Shown: positions 1 to 9,043, numbered from the stretch's first letter. The stretch: DNA of 64,000 nucleotides from Maribacter algarum (ex Lu et al. 2025) (nom. illeg.) (GCA_947495915.1 CANMAW010000002.1:620001-684000), one strand, 5' to 3'. The notes: generated from the letters alone by a model not told the origin. Numbers and translations: made by a program.

Positions 1-436
1 TTTTATCAGCATTGTTAACCGCATGCTGAAACTTCATTTTGTATATGATGCGATCAAAAAAAGAATAATACTGCGGATGACTTAGAAATATAAGATCATG
101 AATAGTTACTACAGAACGAATATTATTAGATCTTAAATACGCCGGGGTTTCCCCTGATAGGCCGTGAAATATATCTATACCATCATTTTTAATTTGTTTC
201 GTAACAAACCCTAATCGCCAAATTGATGAAAACTTCTTCCAGAACCAATTGTTCGGGTATGCTACAGAAGCTCTTGGGGGTATTTTATCATTGTGCTGTT
301 TTGATGGTTTTGTGTTGTAGAGTATAAAATCGTCAATATTGGTGTACTTGTGTAAAATACGAACAACATCACGGCTATAATTTCCTAATCCTGTAGCGTT
401 ATGGAAATATCTTTTCGCATCGAAACCGATTCTCAT
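1..436 (-). CDS. Glycosyltransferase family 4 (GT-B) protein, N-terminal part; runs off the left edge
   Basis: The gene starts with ATG at 436 and reads open for 145 codons to the window edge, so only the N-terminal Rossmann-like half is visible. The start MRIGFDAKR, followed by TGLGNYSR near residues 16-23, is the usual opening of GT4 (group 1) glycosyltransferases, in which the glycine-rich loop contacts the sugar nucleotide. A later FHGLSGETPAY stretch and the TIHDL motif also fit this family. The C-terminal donor-binding EX7E region is outside the window. The neighbouring GT9 and GT2 genes suggest LPS or capsule synthesis. Sugar specificity cannot be judged. A perfect TAnnTTTG box lies 22 bases upstream. 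Confidence 0.85.
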   Translation of the reverse strand, partial: MRIGFDAKRYFHNATGLGNYSRDVVRILHKYTNIDDFILYNTKPSKQHNDKIPPRASVAYPNNWFWKKFSSIWRLGFVTKQIKNDGIDIFHGLSGETPAYLRSNNIRSVVTIHDLIFLSHPQYYSFFDRIIYKMKFQHAVNNADK

Positions 437-458
437 GTGTAGGTTTTCCTTATAAATT

Positions 459-466
459 CAAAGATA
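459..466 (-). promoter_or_regulatory. Candidate -7 box of the GT4 gene
   Basis: On the minus strand the sequence is TATCTTTG, a perfect match to the Bacteroidota TAnnTTTG -7 element, ending 22 bases before the ATG at 436. No TTG is visible at the expected 17-23 base spacing upstream, so the assignment rests on the -7 box alone. Confidence 0.4.
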
Positions 467-571
467 GCCAAAAGTTTTTATCGATATTGTACATGGAGTA
501 AATGAAAATCGAACTATTTTCACATTAAAATAAAAATACGTGGCTGTGATCATGCCATAATAACCCTTACT

Positions 572-1237
572 ATGATAACCAATTTTATACTCGGTATTGC
601 AATTGTTATTGGAGTTTACGTGATTGTTAAGGCAATTAAATATAAGTCGCTTTATCCGTTTATGCCCAGACGTTATAACTTCGGAAAACGACGAGTAACC
701 TTTGCTAAGGTTTTAGAATTATTGAATAATACAAAAGCTAAACTAATTATAGAAACTGGTACATCACGACAAGGGTTGCGAGGTGCTAAAGGTGATGGAG
801 CATCTACGATTGTTTTTGGTAAGTGGGCTAAGGAAAATAAAGCCAAAATGCATTCTGTTGATATAAATGAAACTTCAGTAAATGAAGCTAGAAAAGAAGT
901 CATGCAGCAAAAGTTGTCAGATGCTGTTGAGGTACATTTGTCAGATTCTCTAGAATTTTTAAAATCTGTAACTGAACCAGTTGACTTTTTGTATTTAGAC
1001 AGTTACGATTACAGTGCTGATGTTGAGGTTCAAAAGAAGAGTCAAGAGCACCATCTTTTAGAATTTAAAGCAATTGAAAATCAGTTACATGATCAATCGA
1101 TTGTTCTTATTGACGATTGTAAATTACCCAATGGTGGAAAGGGAAAAACGGCAATTGCCTACATGAAACAAAATGGCTGGAAAGTCTTATTGAATAAATA
1201 TCAAGTACTACTTGTTAGGCAAGATTTTAAGATCTAA
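572..1237 (+). CDS. Class I SAM-dependent methyltransferase-like protein with N-terminal membrane anchor
   Basis: This 221-residue protein begins with a hydrophobic segment (about residues 3-21) and continues into a Rossmann-type methyltransferase fold. The SAM-binding motif is IETGTSRQG (60-68). SVDI (95-98) fits the acidic end of strand 2, YLDS (141-144) the post-strand-4 position, and IDD (180-182) a metal- or substrate-facing turn as in Methyltransf_24 proteins. The likely role is methylation of a glycan or lipid-linked substrate at the inner membrane, judged from the neighbouring glycosyltransferases. Its last 30 bases overlap the end of the convergent GT9 gene. The methyl acceptor is unknown. 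Confidence 0.75.
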   Translation: MITNFILGIAIVIGVYVIVKAIKYKSLYPFMPRRYNFGKRRVTFAKVLELLNNTKAKLIIETGTSRQGLRGAKGDGASTIVFGKWAKENKAKMHSVDINETSVNEARKEVMQQKLSDAVEVHLSDSLEFLKSVTEPVDFLYLDSYDYSADVEVQKKSQEHHLLEFKAIENQLHDQSIVLIDDCKLPNGGKGKTAIAYMKQNGWKVLLNKYQVLLVRQDFKI

Positions 1238-2278
1238 AAAGGCATCTAGTTTATCTACAAAGAGTTCCGGTTTGAGTTTATCGTAAAATTGATTGTTTTT
1301 CTTTTTGATACTTTTTTTGGTTTCATTTCTAGCTTCATCATTGAAGTAATCTGTAAAATGAATGGCGATGTTATTTTTATTGGCGAAGGTATGCCAGCCC
1401 TGTTTGTCTATCCATGGAGCAAAAATTGCAAATGTGGGAATGTCTAATGCTTTTGCCATATTGGTGCTTCCTCCCTCGTTTCCTATTAACAGGTCACAAT
1501 GCTGCAATAGGGCTAAGAACTTTCTTAAAGAAGGTGCAAAAGTTTCAAAACTGATATGTTTTCTAGTTTCAGATTTACAAAGTTCATAAAGCTCTTGGGC
1601 TTCTTGCAATTGTGAAGGTATATAGTTGAATAATAGGGTACCTTTGGTTCGCTTAGCTATACGGTCAATGAGTTTAGCCATATAATTTAGGGGATATGTT
1701 TTCTCATTACTACTGCCTAGTATGCTGATCATTATGAGCGGTTTTTCTAATATAATTTTTTGAGAAATTAAAAAGGCTTTAGCTTCAGTAATTTCATTAT
1801 CACTAAGATATATTTTAGGCGGTATTGTGTTTTGAACTGGCCCCGTGATCGGTTCTATCAGGCCCAAACGATCATCAATGGTATTGAATGTATCTGGGAA
1901 TTCTCTAGATTTAATCGGAATGGTATGCGTATAAAATAATTTTGATCTACTTTTTGCAAAAGCTGTTTTGATTGAAGCGTTAGAGGAGAGGCTCATTAAA
2001 TTGCTCTCTAATTTTCCGTAGACGTCTATAACAACATCATATTCGGCTTTCTTGATAGTTTTTAAAAAAGAATAAAACTTTAACTTATTTCTTCTGTATT
2101 CAGATTTGAAAACAATTTGCTTATCAATAAAAGGGTTGTTTTGAATAACAGCAAGGGTATTCCAGTTTATTAGATAATGTATTTCATGATTTTGATTGTG
2201 ATTTTTCAAGTACTCGCAGAGTATTGAGCTAACCAAAACGTCACCAATCATTTTCTGTTGAATGATCAATATTTTCAT
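1208..2278 (-). CDS. Glycosyltransferase family 9 (heptosyltransferase-like)
   Basis: The protein has 356 residues, the usual size of ADP-heptose:LPS heptosyltransferases. The N-terminus MKILIIQQKMIGDVLVSS is the typical GT9 opening with the GD pair that contacts the donor. The C-terminal GNEGGSTNMAKALDIPTF region matches the GT9 donor-binding loop. It probably adds a heptose or related sugar to the LPS core on the cytoplasmic face of the inner membrane. The 3' end overlaps the convergent methyltransferase gene by 30 bases. The GT2 gene lies upstream on the same strand, 84 bases away, so co-transcription is possible. Substrate specificity is inferred from family only. Confidence 0.88.
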   Translation of the reverse strand: MKILIIQQKMIGDVLVSSILCEYLKNHNQNHEIHYLINWNTLAVIQNNPFIDKQIVFKSEYRRNKLKFYSFLKTIKKAEYDVVIDVYGKLESNLMSLSSNASIKTAFAKSRSKLFYTHTIPIKSREFPDTFNTIDDRLGLIEPITGPVQNTIPPKIYLSDNEITEAKAFLISQKIILEKPLIMISILGSSNEKTYPLNYMAKLIDRIAKRTKGTLLFNYIPSQLQEAQELYELCKSETRKHISFETFAPSLRKFLALLQHCDLLIGNEGGSTNMAKALDIPTFAIFAPWIDKQGWHTFANKNNIAIHFTDYFNDEARNETKKSIKKKNNQFYDKLKPELFVDKLDAFLDLKILPNK

Positions 2279-2362
2279 GGTTTAAATATAGACCAAAAGA
2301 ATCACCTTAAAACTTAGTTGTATACTAATTTTACTAAAAATTGTAAGAACGCTTTTAAGTAT

Positions 2363-3166
2363 TTAACCGTTTTGTTGAGCAGTATTTAAACTTGGTATTT
2401 TTTGCTCTTGCTCTAGTCTTCGAAGTTCGAGGTAACGTTCCCAGTCGCCACGAGCATTTAAATAGCAAACTTTAATGCCTCTTATTCCATCTAAAAAACC
2501 AAGTCTTATAAAGAAATTATAGGTGAAGGTAAAAGTAGGTTTTGCTAATAACATAAAAAGACTGAAACGTTTTCCTTTTAAAATAGCTTCTTTTGCTTTT
2601 AACCTTCCATAGAGTAGCATTTTATGTTTATAATTGGCAAAATCTCTATAACAATAATGAGTTAATTGTTTTTTTAAAGTTGTAGAAGTGCCATCAACGA
2701 CAAGTGTTTCGTGAACAATACGTTTATCTGAGAAGTTAACTTTACTTTTTCTAAAAAGACGATAATTTTTATCGGTTTGCCAACCACTAAAACGAAGACG
2801 TTTTTGTTGAAACATAAATTTTCTTCTAAACCAAAAAGCCGCATGCGAAGTTGAACTATTTACTGTAGTAATTATTTCCGTTTTTAATTCTGGAGTAACC
2901 ACTTCATCAGCATCAACAAAAATTACCCAATCGTTCGAAGCTTGGTTTAATGTAAATGATTTTTGAGCTGTATAATTCTTAAACGGATGCTGAATAACAC
3001 GAACTTTAGGTTGCGCTAATAAGTACTCGTAAGTACCATCAGTACTGTACGAGTCTACCACAATTATTTCATCGGCAAATTCAATAGATTTTAGGCAGTT
3101 TTCAATATACCCAATTTCGTTGAAGGTAATTACAAGTGCTGTTATTTTCGTGCGTTGAAGCCCCAT
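2363..3166 (-). CDS. Glycosyltransferase family 2, WaaE/KdtX-like
   Basis: This 267-residue GT-A protein opens with ITALVITFNE and carries the VDSYSTDGT nucleotide-binding loop (37-45) and a DxD-type motif FVDADE (83-88) for metal and UDP-sugar binding. The order and spacing resemble the WaaE/KdtX branch of GT2 enzymes, which add glucose to inner-core heptose of LPS. It has no strong membrane segments and should act at the cytoplasmic side of the inner membrane. It precedes the GT9 gene on the same strand. The exact sugar transferred is not evident. Confidence 0.88.
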   Translation of the reverse strand: MGLQRTKITALVITFNEIGYIENCLKSIEFADEIIVVDSYSTDGTYEYLLAQPKVRVIQHPFKNYTAQKSFTLNQASNDWVIFVDADEVVTPELKTEIITTVNSSTSHAAFWFRRKFMFQQKRLRFSGWQTDKNYRLFRKSKVNFSDKRIVHETLVVDGTSTTLKKQLTHYCYRDFANYKHKMLLYGRLKAKEAILKGKRFSLFMLLAKPTFTFTYNFFIRLGFLDGIRGIKVCYLNARGDWERYLELRRLEQEQKIPSLNTAQQNG

Positions 3167-3263
3167 AGCTATGATTACGTAGGTTATTCATATTGGAGTG
3201 GTCTTGTATAAGAACTTCAAAAAATAGAAAATAGTATTCTAACGCTAATAAAACTCTTATAAT

Positions 3264-4079
3264 CTACACAGCAACATTATGTTCTCGAAGGGCATCATTC
3301 AATGACGTTTTCTTATCAGTACTTTCTTTTCTAGTACCAATTATCAACGCGCAAGGAACCTGATAATCACCTGCTGGAAATGTTTTTGTGTAGCTCCCAG
3401 GTATAACAACTGAACGAGCAGGAACCCTACCTTTTGTTTCAACTGGCTCAGAACCAGTTACATCTATAATTTTTGTAGATGCTGTTAGCACCACGTTTGC
3501 ACCAAGAACGGCTTCTTTTTCAACATGAACACCTTCAACAACGATACATCTAGAACCAATAAAGGCATTATCTTCTATAATCACTGGTGCAGCTTGTAAT
3601 GGTTCTAATACTCCACCAATACCTACTCCACCACTCAAATGCACATTTTTACCGATTTGAGCACAACTACCAACAGTAGCCCACGTGTCAACCATTGTAC
3701 CTTCATCTACATAAGCACCTAAATTTACATAACTTGGCATCAAAATAGTACCTTTTGAAATGTAAGCACCATGTCGTGCAACAGCGTGCGGAACTACTCG
3801 AATTCCTTTTTCTTTATAACCTCTTTTTAGTGGAATTTTATCGTGATACTCAAAAATACCCACTTCAAGAGTTTCCATTTTCTGAATAGGGAAATACAAT
3901 ACCACACCTTTTTTTACCCACTCATTAATCTGCCAACCATTAGCAGTAGGTTCTGCGCAACGTAATTCACCAATATCAAGTAAGCGAATAACTTCTCGAA
4001 TAGCCTTTTGAGTTGCTTCTTCATTTAATAGCTCACGGTTTTCCCAAGCACTTTCAATTGTATTTCGTAAATCAGTCAT
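3264..4079 (-). CDS. dapD: 2,3,4,5-tetrahydropyridine-2,6-dicarboxylate N-succinyltransferase
   Basis: DapD uses succinyl-CoA to succinylate tetrahydrodipicolinate in the lysine and meso-diaminopimelate pathway. The protein carries the hexapeptide repeats of the left-handed beta-helix (for example VNLGAYVDEGTMVDTWATVG and GGVGIGGVLEPL), and the C-terminal lid RKESTDKKTS is typical. The frame stays open upstream to an ATG at 4130, which would give 288 residues with a hydrophobic extension of 17. I chose the ATG at 4079 (MTDLRNTIESAW, 271 residues) because it matches the family's usual N-terminus and follows a TAnnTTTG box by 21 bases. It is divergent from ruvX. Confidence 0.97.
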   Translation of the reverse strand: MTDLRNTIESAWENRELLNEEATQKAIREVIRLLDIGELRCAEPTANGWQINEWVKKGVVLYFPIQKMETLEVGIFEYHDKIPLKRGYKEKGIRVVPHAVARHGAYISKGTILMPSYVNLGAYVDEGTMVDTWATVGSCAQIGKNVHLSGGVGIGGVLEPLQAAPVIIEDNAFIGSRCIVVEGVHVEKEAVLGANVVLTASTKIIDVTGSEPVETKGRVPARSVVIPGSYTKTFPAGDYQVPCALIIGTRKESTDKKTSLNDALREHNVAV

Positions 4080-4100
4080 GATGTGGATTAAAAATTTCGA

Positions 4101-4108
4101 CAAATATA
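4101..4108 (-). promoter_or_regulatory. Candidate -7 box of dapD
   Basis: The minus strand reads TATATTTG, a perfect TAnnTTTG element, 21 bases before the ATG at 4079. It lies inside the 5' extension of the longer open frame, which argues against a start at 4130. No convincing TTG at -33 was found. Confidence 0.5.
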
Positions 4109-4237
4109 AGTTGAAGCTGATGAATAACATTACGAATTTTAGAGGTATAACAAATTCTTAAGAAATTGAATTGAAAAGTTCTAATCTGGTACTGTAACAT
4201 GTAAATTAAATTGTAGTGCTTTATTGTAGAATATCCT

Positions 4238-4245
4238 TATTTTTG
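4238..4245 (+). promoter_or_regulatory. Candidate -7 box of ruvX
   Basis: TATTTTTG matches TAnnTTTG and lies 14 bases before the TTG start codon of ruvX. A TTG about 24 bases upstream of the box is slightly beyond the usual 17-23 spacing. The short distance means that no start further upstream could be used on this transcript. Confidence 0.45.
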
Positions 4246-4259
4246 CGCAAAAGGTATTT

Positions 4260-4670
4260 TTGGGACGAATTTTGGCACTAGATTATGGAAGAAAACGAAC
4301 GGGAATTGCTGTTACAGATGAATTGCAATTAATCGCTTCAGGACTTACAACCGTGCCCACACATCAATTATTTGATTTTTTAACTAAATACATTTCTGAG
4401 GAAAAAGTGGTGAAATTTGTGGTGGGTGAACCACGACAAATGAATGATACCCCCTCTGAGGTTGAAGCACTAATAATTCCTTTTTTGAATCGCTTAAAAA
4501 AAGTATTTCCTGAAATGCCTATTGAAAGAGAAGATGAACGATTTACTTCAAAATTGGCAATCAGAACTATGATTGATAGTGGCCTAAAAAGAAAACATAG
4601 AAGAGATAAGGCTTTGGTTGATGAAATAAGTGCCACAATTATTCTGCAAGCCTATTTAAATAGAAATTAA
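4260..4670 (+). CDS. ruvX: Holliday junction resolvase-like RuvX/YqgF nuclease
   Basis: This 136-residue protein has an RNase H-like fold. LALDYGRKRTGIAVTD (5-20) places the first catalytic Asp at residue 8, and further acidic residues occur in EDERFTS (91-97) and in the C-terminal VDEISA (120-125). YqgF/RuvX proteins are implicated in pre-16S rRNA 5' processing, and the resolvase name is historical. The start is TTG at 4260: the protein begins with the family's usual M-G-R-I-L-A-L-D, and no ATG lies upstream between the putative -7 box and this point. The stop codon directly abuts the def start, so the two are very likely co-transcribed. Confidence 0.95.
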   Translation: MGRILALDYGRKRTGIAVTDELQLIASGLTTVPTHQLFDFLTKYISEEKVVKFVVGEPRQMNDTPSEVEALIIPFLNRLKKVFPEMPIEREDERFTSKLAIRTMIDSGLKRKHRRDKALVDEISATIILQAYLNRN

Positions 4671-5261
4671 ATGACATTACCGATTGTTGCTTACGGAGAT
4701 CCCGTTTTACGAAAAGTCGCTAAAGATATAGATGCTGATTATCCGAAGTTAGAAGAATTATTGACCAATATGTGGGAAACGATGTATGGTGCTAGTGGAG
4801 TGGGTTTAGCTGCACCGCAAATTGGTCGTGCTATACGTGTTTTTTTAGTTGATACTACACCCTTCGCCGATGATGAAGAATTGTCTGAAGCAGAACAGAA
4901 AAAATTAAAAGGTTTCAAAAAAGCATTCATAAATGCAGAAATTATAGCGGAAACTGGCAAGGAGTGGGCTTTTAATGAAGGCTGTTTAAGTATACCTGAT
5001 ATTCGAGAAGATGTTAAGCGAAAAGATACCGTGACTATATCATTTTTAGATGAAGATTTTAATTCGCACACCGAAACATTTGACGGATTATTAGCTAGGG
5101 TGATACAACATGAATATGATCATATTGAAGGTATTTTATTTACAGATAAATTATCGCCTCTTAAAAAGCGTTTATTGAAAGGCAGATTGGCAAATATTTC
5201 AAAAGGGAAAATTAATGTAGATTACCGAATGCGTTTTCCTAATAGTAAAAAAGGGCGTTAA
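4671..5261 (+). CDS. def: Peptide deformylase
   Basis: The enzyme removes the formyl group from the N-terminal methionine of nascent proteins. All three signature motifs are present: GVGLAAPQ (43-50), EGCLSIP with the metal-ligand Cys105, and the HEYDH helix (147-151) with two His ligands and the catalytic Glu. Length is 196 residues, normal for Bacteroidota. The ATG follows the ruvX stop codon with no gap. An acidic insertion around residues 66-80 is common in this phylum. Confidence 0.98.
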   Translation: MTLPIVAYGDPVLRKVAKDIDADYPKLEELLTNMWETMYGASGVGLAAPQIGRAIRVFLVDTTPFADDEELSEAEQKKLKGFKKAFINAEIIAETGKEWAFNEGCLSIPDIREDVKRKDTVTISFLDEDFNSHTETFDGLLARVIQHEYDHIEGILFTDKLSPLKKRLLKGRLANISKGKINVDYRMRFPNSKKGR

Positions 5262-5332
5262 AAGAAGTGTAATTAAACTAATTGTTACATATTTGCACCC
5301 TTCAAAAATTACATACAAGAATTTTAATACCT

Positions 5333-5755
5333 ATGAGTTTAGATAAAATTTTATCCATTGGTGGTAAACCAGGACTTCACAGATTAGTAACACAAACACG
5401 AACTGGCTTTGTTGCTGAATCATTGTTAGATGGTAAAAAGATTACAGTTAGTATTCGAAGTAGTGTTAGTGTACTTTCTGAAATAGCTATTTACACACTT
5501 GATGAAGAACTTCCACTTCGAGAGGTTTTCTTAAAAATTCAAGTTAAAGAAAAAGGAGGTAAAACTTCTATTCCTCATAAGTCAGAAAAGATTGCGTTAG
5601 AGGAGTATTTTTTCGAAATCTTACCAAATTATGATGAAGATAGGGTATATGCTAGTGATATTAAAAAAGTAATTCAGTGGTATAATATCTTGCATGACAA
5701 TGGTATTACAGATTTCTCTGATGGTGAAGAAACTGCAAGTACTGAAGAAGAATAG
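5333..5755 (+). CDS. DUF5606 family protein
   Basis: This 140-residue protein is conserved in Bacteroidota and has no assigned function. The N-terminus MSLDKILSIGGKPGLHRLV and the following TGFVAESLLDGKKITV are hallmarks of DUF5606. The C-terminal tail is very acidic. I place the start at ATG 5333. The open frame reaches a TTG at 5282, but that would add 17 residues not expected for the family. It follows def in the same direction after 71 bases and may share its transcript. No catalytic motif is visible, and the protein is predicted to be soluble and cytoplasmic. Confidence 0.9.
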   Translation: MSLDKILSIGGKPGLHRLVTQTRTGFVAESLLDGKKITVSIRSSVSVLSEIAIYTLDEELPLREVFLKIQVKEKGGKTSIPHKSEKIALEEYFFEILPNYDEDRVYASDIKKVIQWYNILHDNGITDFSDGEETASTEEE

Positions 5756-5841
5756 CGAAAAAGTTTGGTTTATTTTAAACCCAAACTCATTCTTTAGATG
5801 TTTTAAATTAAAGGTCTAATTGTCTTTTAGTTAATCTATAT

Positions 5842-7461
5842 TTAATCTTTTTCAATCTCTGTAAAAGTATATTTGCTTTTTTTCCAGTCAATTAACGGAG
5901 AATGATAATATTTTACATTCATTCGATCTAAAAACGGAGCTTGATTAGCTAGCCTTTTTTTATAATTTTCCCAATTTCGATTTTCTTCGGTTGTCCAGCT
6001 AAGTTCTGCATAACCAATAGCCCTTGGAAAAGCTAAATATTCAAGTTCCTCAATATTACTTATAGTTTCTGACCATAAAGGTGCTTCTAAACCAAGAATA
6101 TTTTTTAAAGGAATACCTTCATAGGTCTCTGGAGCCCAGTTATAAGCTGTATCTGTAGGAATATAGGCAGCCCAATGCAAACCATGTTTTGATAGACTAT
6201 CATATTGCATATCTAAATAGGCTTTTTTGGCAGGTGACATAATTACTTTCATGCCTTTGCTTACCGCTTTCATGGCATTGTCTTTATTTGACCAAAAGTG
6301 TGAAATTGAAGAAGCATCAATATTGGCCTGACCTATTTCATCCCAACCAATCATTCGTTTATTGTATTTGTGAACTATTTTCTCCACCTTTTCGACAAAA
6401 TAGATATAATCATTCTTTTTGGTAACATGACTTTCATCGCCACCAATATGAAAATAGGGGCCAGGTGTGATCGCTGAAATTTCGCGAACGACATCATCAA
6501 TAAAAGTGTATACGGTATCTTTTCGAGTATCAAAGGTGCTTTTACCAACCTGAGTACCTTCATATAATTGCGGAGTTTTACCATTTCCATTTAGAATAGG
6601 GTATGATACAGATGCTGCATTGGTATGCCCTGGCATGTCTACTTCAGGTACAATTACGATATGCCGTTCGGCTGCGTATGTAACAATATCTTTGTATTCT
6701 TCTTGGGTGTAAAAGCCACCAGCTTCACCACCAACTTCTGTACTACCGCCAACCGTTGTTAACAATGGCCAAGATTTAATTTCAATACGCCAACCCTGGT
6801 CATCTGTTAGGTGTAAGTGTAGTGTGTTATATTTATAGTACGCCAATAAGTCAATAAACTTCTTTACATCTTTTACACTAAAAAAGTGTCGCGCAACATC
6901 AAGCATAGCACCACGATATTCAAACTGCGGTTCGTCAATAATCTTACCAGTTGGTATGGTCCATATTTTATTAGTAGCTAAGGTGTCGTTACTGGTTTCA
7001 GGTATGAGTTGACGAATGGTTTGAATACCTCTGAATGCACCTTCTGCAGAATTAGAATTCAAAATAACAGAATCTGGTGTTATATAAAGTTGATAGGCTT
7101 CACTATTTCCTAACGCAACACTATCAGACTGGTTAATGTAAATAACCGTTTCTAAATTGGGTATTTCATCAACATTTACTTGTAGGTCTAAATCCGTTTT
7201 TTCTTTGATTTTTTTCGACAAAAATTTGCCAACAGCTTCAAAACCGGTCGCGTTTGACGAAGTGTAAATTGCTGTATACTCATCTAAGGCAAATCCGCCT
7301 TGTGTAGGAATTGTTTTTAAAGGTTTCGGAATTAAATTTTCAGCAGCCAAATCAGTCTTCGGAAAATTAATCACCCTTTTTTTCTTTTCTTGTTTACAAG
7401 CGGAAAAGAAAATAATCATGGCTAATATGCAGGTACTTTTGAAAAAACTACTTTTTATCAT
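5842..7461 (-). CDS. Beta-N-acetylhexosaminidase, GH20, lipoprotein
   Basis: The 539-residue protein starts with a lipoprotein signal ending in FFSACKQ (lipidated Cys22). An N-terminal GH20b-like domain (about 40-170) precedes a GH20 TIM barrel (about 180-510). The catalytic Asp-Glu pair is in HIGGDESH (338-345, D342-E343), where the Asp orients the substrate N-acetyl group and the Glu is the acid/base. HLHLTDDQGWRIEI (215-228) forms the typical barrel strand. It releases terminal GlcNAc or GalNAc from chitin oligomers, peptidoglycan fragments or glycans. It is the last gene of a minus-strand run with an SGNH hydrolase and an esterase. Confidence 0.96.
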   Translation of the reverse strand: MIKSSFFKSTCILAMIIFFSACKQEKKKRVINFPKTDLAAENLIPKPLKTIPTQGGFALDEYTAIYTSSNATGFEAVGKFLSKKIKEKTDLDLQVNVDEIPNLETVIYINQSDSVALGNSEAYQLYITPDSVILNSNSAEGAFRGIQTIRQLIPETSNDTLATNKIWTIPTGKIIDEPQFEYRGAMLDVARHFFSVKDVKKFIDLLAYYKYNTLHLHLTDDQGWRIEIKSWPLLTTVGGSTEVGGEAGGFYTQEEYKDIVTYAAERHIVIVPEVDMPGHTNAASVSYPILNGNGKTPQLYEGTQVGKSTFDTRKDTVYTFIDDVVREISAITPGPYFHIGGDESHVTKKNDYIYFVEKVEKIVHKYNKRMIGWDEIGQANIDASSISHFWSNKDNAMKAVSKGMKVIMSPAKKAYLDMQYDSLSKHGLHWAAYIPTDTAYNWAPETYEGIPLKNILGLEAPLWSETISNIEELEYLAFPRAIGYAELSWTTEENRNWENYKKRLANQAPFLDRMNVKYYHSPLIDWKKSKYTFTEIEKD

Positions 7462-7499
7462 AATAAAGCGGCGCTGTGTTGATTAATGTTATATGTGGT

Positions 7500-8147
7500 T
7501 TAATTCACAAAAGGTTTAATTACCTCATACCAAATGGCATAACCCTTATCATTCATATGTAAACCATCTTCAATAAAAATATCTTGCATTAGTTTTCTAC
7601 CCTTTAACATAGGCTTCCATACATCAACAAATAAAAGGTCGGCATCTTTGCGACTAAGTTTTTTAAATTTTCTATTGAGACGTTTATAGTCTTTCTTCAA
7701 ATTCCAGCGGGCAATACTAGGTTTGGCAGAAATTAATACCACTTTAGTACTAGGGTTTTGATTTCTGATTTTTTGTATGATGGCTTGTATATCGGTTAGT
7801 ATTTCTTTAGGATTTTTTCCTGCAGATATATCGTTGTCGCCTTCATAAATAAAAACTTTACTTGGTTTGTAGCGAAGAATTAATTCATTCGAATACAGTA
7901 ATAAATCGGAAGCTTGAGAACCACCAAAACCTGAATTTACAATTTGATGTTGGGGGAAAAGTTCTTGTACATTATGCCATATTCGTACGCTAGAGCTGCC
8001 TGTAAAAACAATGGTTTGTTTAGAATTATCCCAAATCGTGTCATATTTTTTTTGAATTTCATCAACCTCTTGTGCAAACGGATTTGTTGCTTGAGTTTGC
8101 CCAAAAAATGGGTAGCAAAAAAGAAGTAATAATAAGTATATGCGCAT
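7500..8147 (-). CDS. Secreted SGNH/GDSL-type hydrolase
   Basis: The protein has 215 residues with an N-terminal signal peptide (about 1-18). SGNH blocks are visible: FTGSSS (48-53) in place of GDS with probable nucleophile Ser52, GDND (103-106) for block III, and DGLH (194-197) supplying the Asp and His of the triad. Such enzymes often deacylate carbohydrates in the periplasm. Its ATG overlaps the stop codon of the upstream esterase gene (TAATG arrangement), so translation is probably coupled. The GH20 gene follows after 38 bases. The acyl substrate is unknown. Confidence 0.9.
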   Translation of the reverse strand: MRIYLLLLLFCYPFFGQTQATNPFAQEVDEIQKKYDTIWDNSKQTIVFTGSSSVRIWHNVQELFPQHQIVNSGFGGSQASDLLLYSNELILRYKPSKVFIYEGDNDISAGKNPKEILTDIQAIIQKIRNQNPSTKVVLISAKPSIARWNLKKDYKRLNRKFKKLSRKDADLLFVDVWKPMLKGRKLMQDIFIEDGLHMNDKGYAIWYEVIKPFVN

Positions 8148-9028
8148 TATTGTTCCATTGTAATTTCAACTATTCCTTGAGCTATTGACCATTCATAGAA
8201 ACGCTCAATCCAAGTATCAGACGGTAAGCCTTGTCTTTTCATTCCAAAACCATGACCACCCTTTGCGTACATATGTAAGGCAGCTGGTTTTTTAGCAGTT
8301 AACCATGAGGAATATAATGAAACGCTTCCTGAAGCCAAATCAAGTGGATCATCAGTAGAACATATAACTAACATTGGTGGTGCATCTTCTGGAGCTTCCT
8401 GAACGGGCATAACCGGAGTCCACGGATATACAGGTACAATAAAATCTGGTCGATTACTTTCATCATAATTATATACTACCCCCATAGTAACGGCGCCTCC
8501 GGCTGAAAAGCCCATAAACCCAATTTTATTAGGTTCAATCATAAAATCTTCCGCATTTTCTCTTACATATTTTAGTGCTGATAATCCATCAGCATACGAG
8601 TAGGGTAGAACTGGCATTACACGTAACCCTACATTGTTGGGGTTTGTCGTTGCATCATCAGTGATTTCTTGAACTCCATCTTCACCAGTTGGTACCAATC
8701 TGTATTTTAGTACAAATGCTGTAATTCCTTTTTCGTTTAACCATTGGGCAACTTGTGTACCTTCACTGGTTATACTTAAAGCATACAAACCACCACCAGG
8801 AGCAATAATAACAGCAGCACCGTTTGGTTTTTCAGGTCGAAAAACTTCCATAGTAGGTACTGAGACGTTAGTTACGACATTGTTTTGCCATATTTTAGAG
8901 TAATATGCTTTTTCGTCGCCTTCCCATTTCACATTAGCAGCTTTTTCATATGGTACTTGAATAACTTCTTGCGCCAGAGATACAAAACCGATGCAAAGGC
9001 TTAAGAGTACTACAATATTTTTTTTCAT
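8147..9028 (-). CDS. Secreted alpha/beta hydrolase, acetyl-xylan esterase/BD-FAE-like
   Basis: A signal peptide (cleavage near residue 19, after SLA) is followed by an alpha/beta hydrolase fold of about 270 residues. APGGGLY (76-82) forms the oxyanion-hole region, GFSAG (173-177) holds nucleophile Ser175, an Asp occurs at 226/227 (STDDPL), and His259 lies in GGHGFG. The arrangement resembles carbohydrate esterases that remove acetyl or feruloyl groups from polysaccharides. It overlaps the downstream SGNH gene by one base. With GH20 it suggests breakdown of an acylated, amino-sugar-containing glycan, but the real substrate is not shown by sequence. Confidence 0.9.
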   Translation of the reverse strand: MKKNIVVLLSLCIGFVSLAQEVIQVPYEKAANVKWEGDEKAYYSKIWQNNVVTNVSVPTMEVFRPEKPNGAAVIIAPGGGLYALSITSEGTQVAQWLNEKGITAFVLKYRLVPTGEDGVQEITDDATTNPNNVGLRVMPVLPYSYADGLSALKYVRENAEDFMIEPNKIGFMGFSAGGAVTMGVVYNYDESNRPDFIVPVYPWTPVMPVQEAPEDAPPMLVICSTDDPLDLASGSVSLYSSWLTAKKPAALHMYAKGGHGFGMKRQGLPSDTWIERFYEWSIAQGIVEITMEQ

Positions 9029-9043
9029 AATTATAATTTAAAT

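Noticed and set aside
4080-4130. Longer N-terminus for DapD
   Set aside because: The extension is a hydrophobic stretch unknown in DapD and spans a perfect -7 box.
5762-5788. Inverted repeat between DUF5606 and GH20 genes as a terminator
   Set aside because: The stem contains a bulge and lacks a clean T run, so the evidence was too weak to list.
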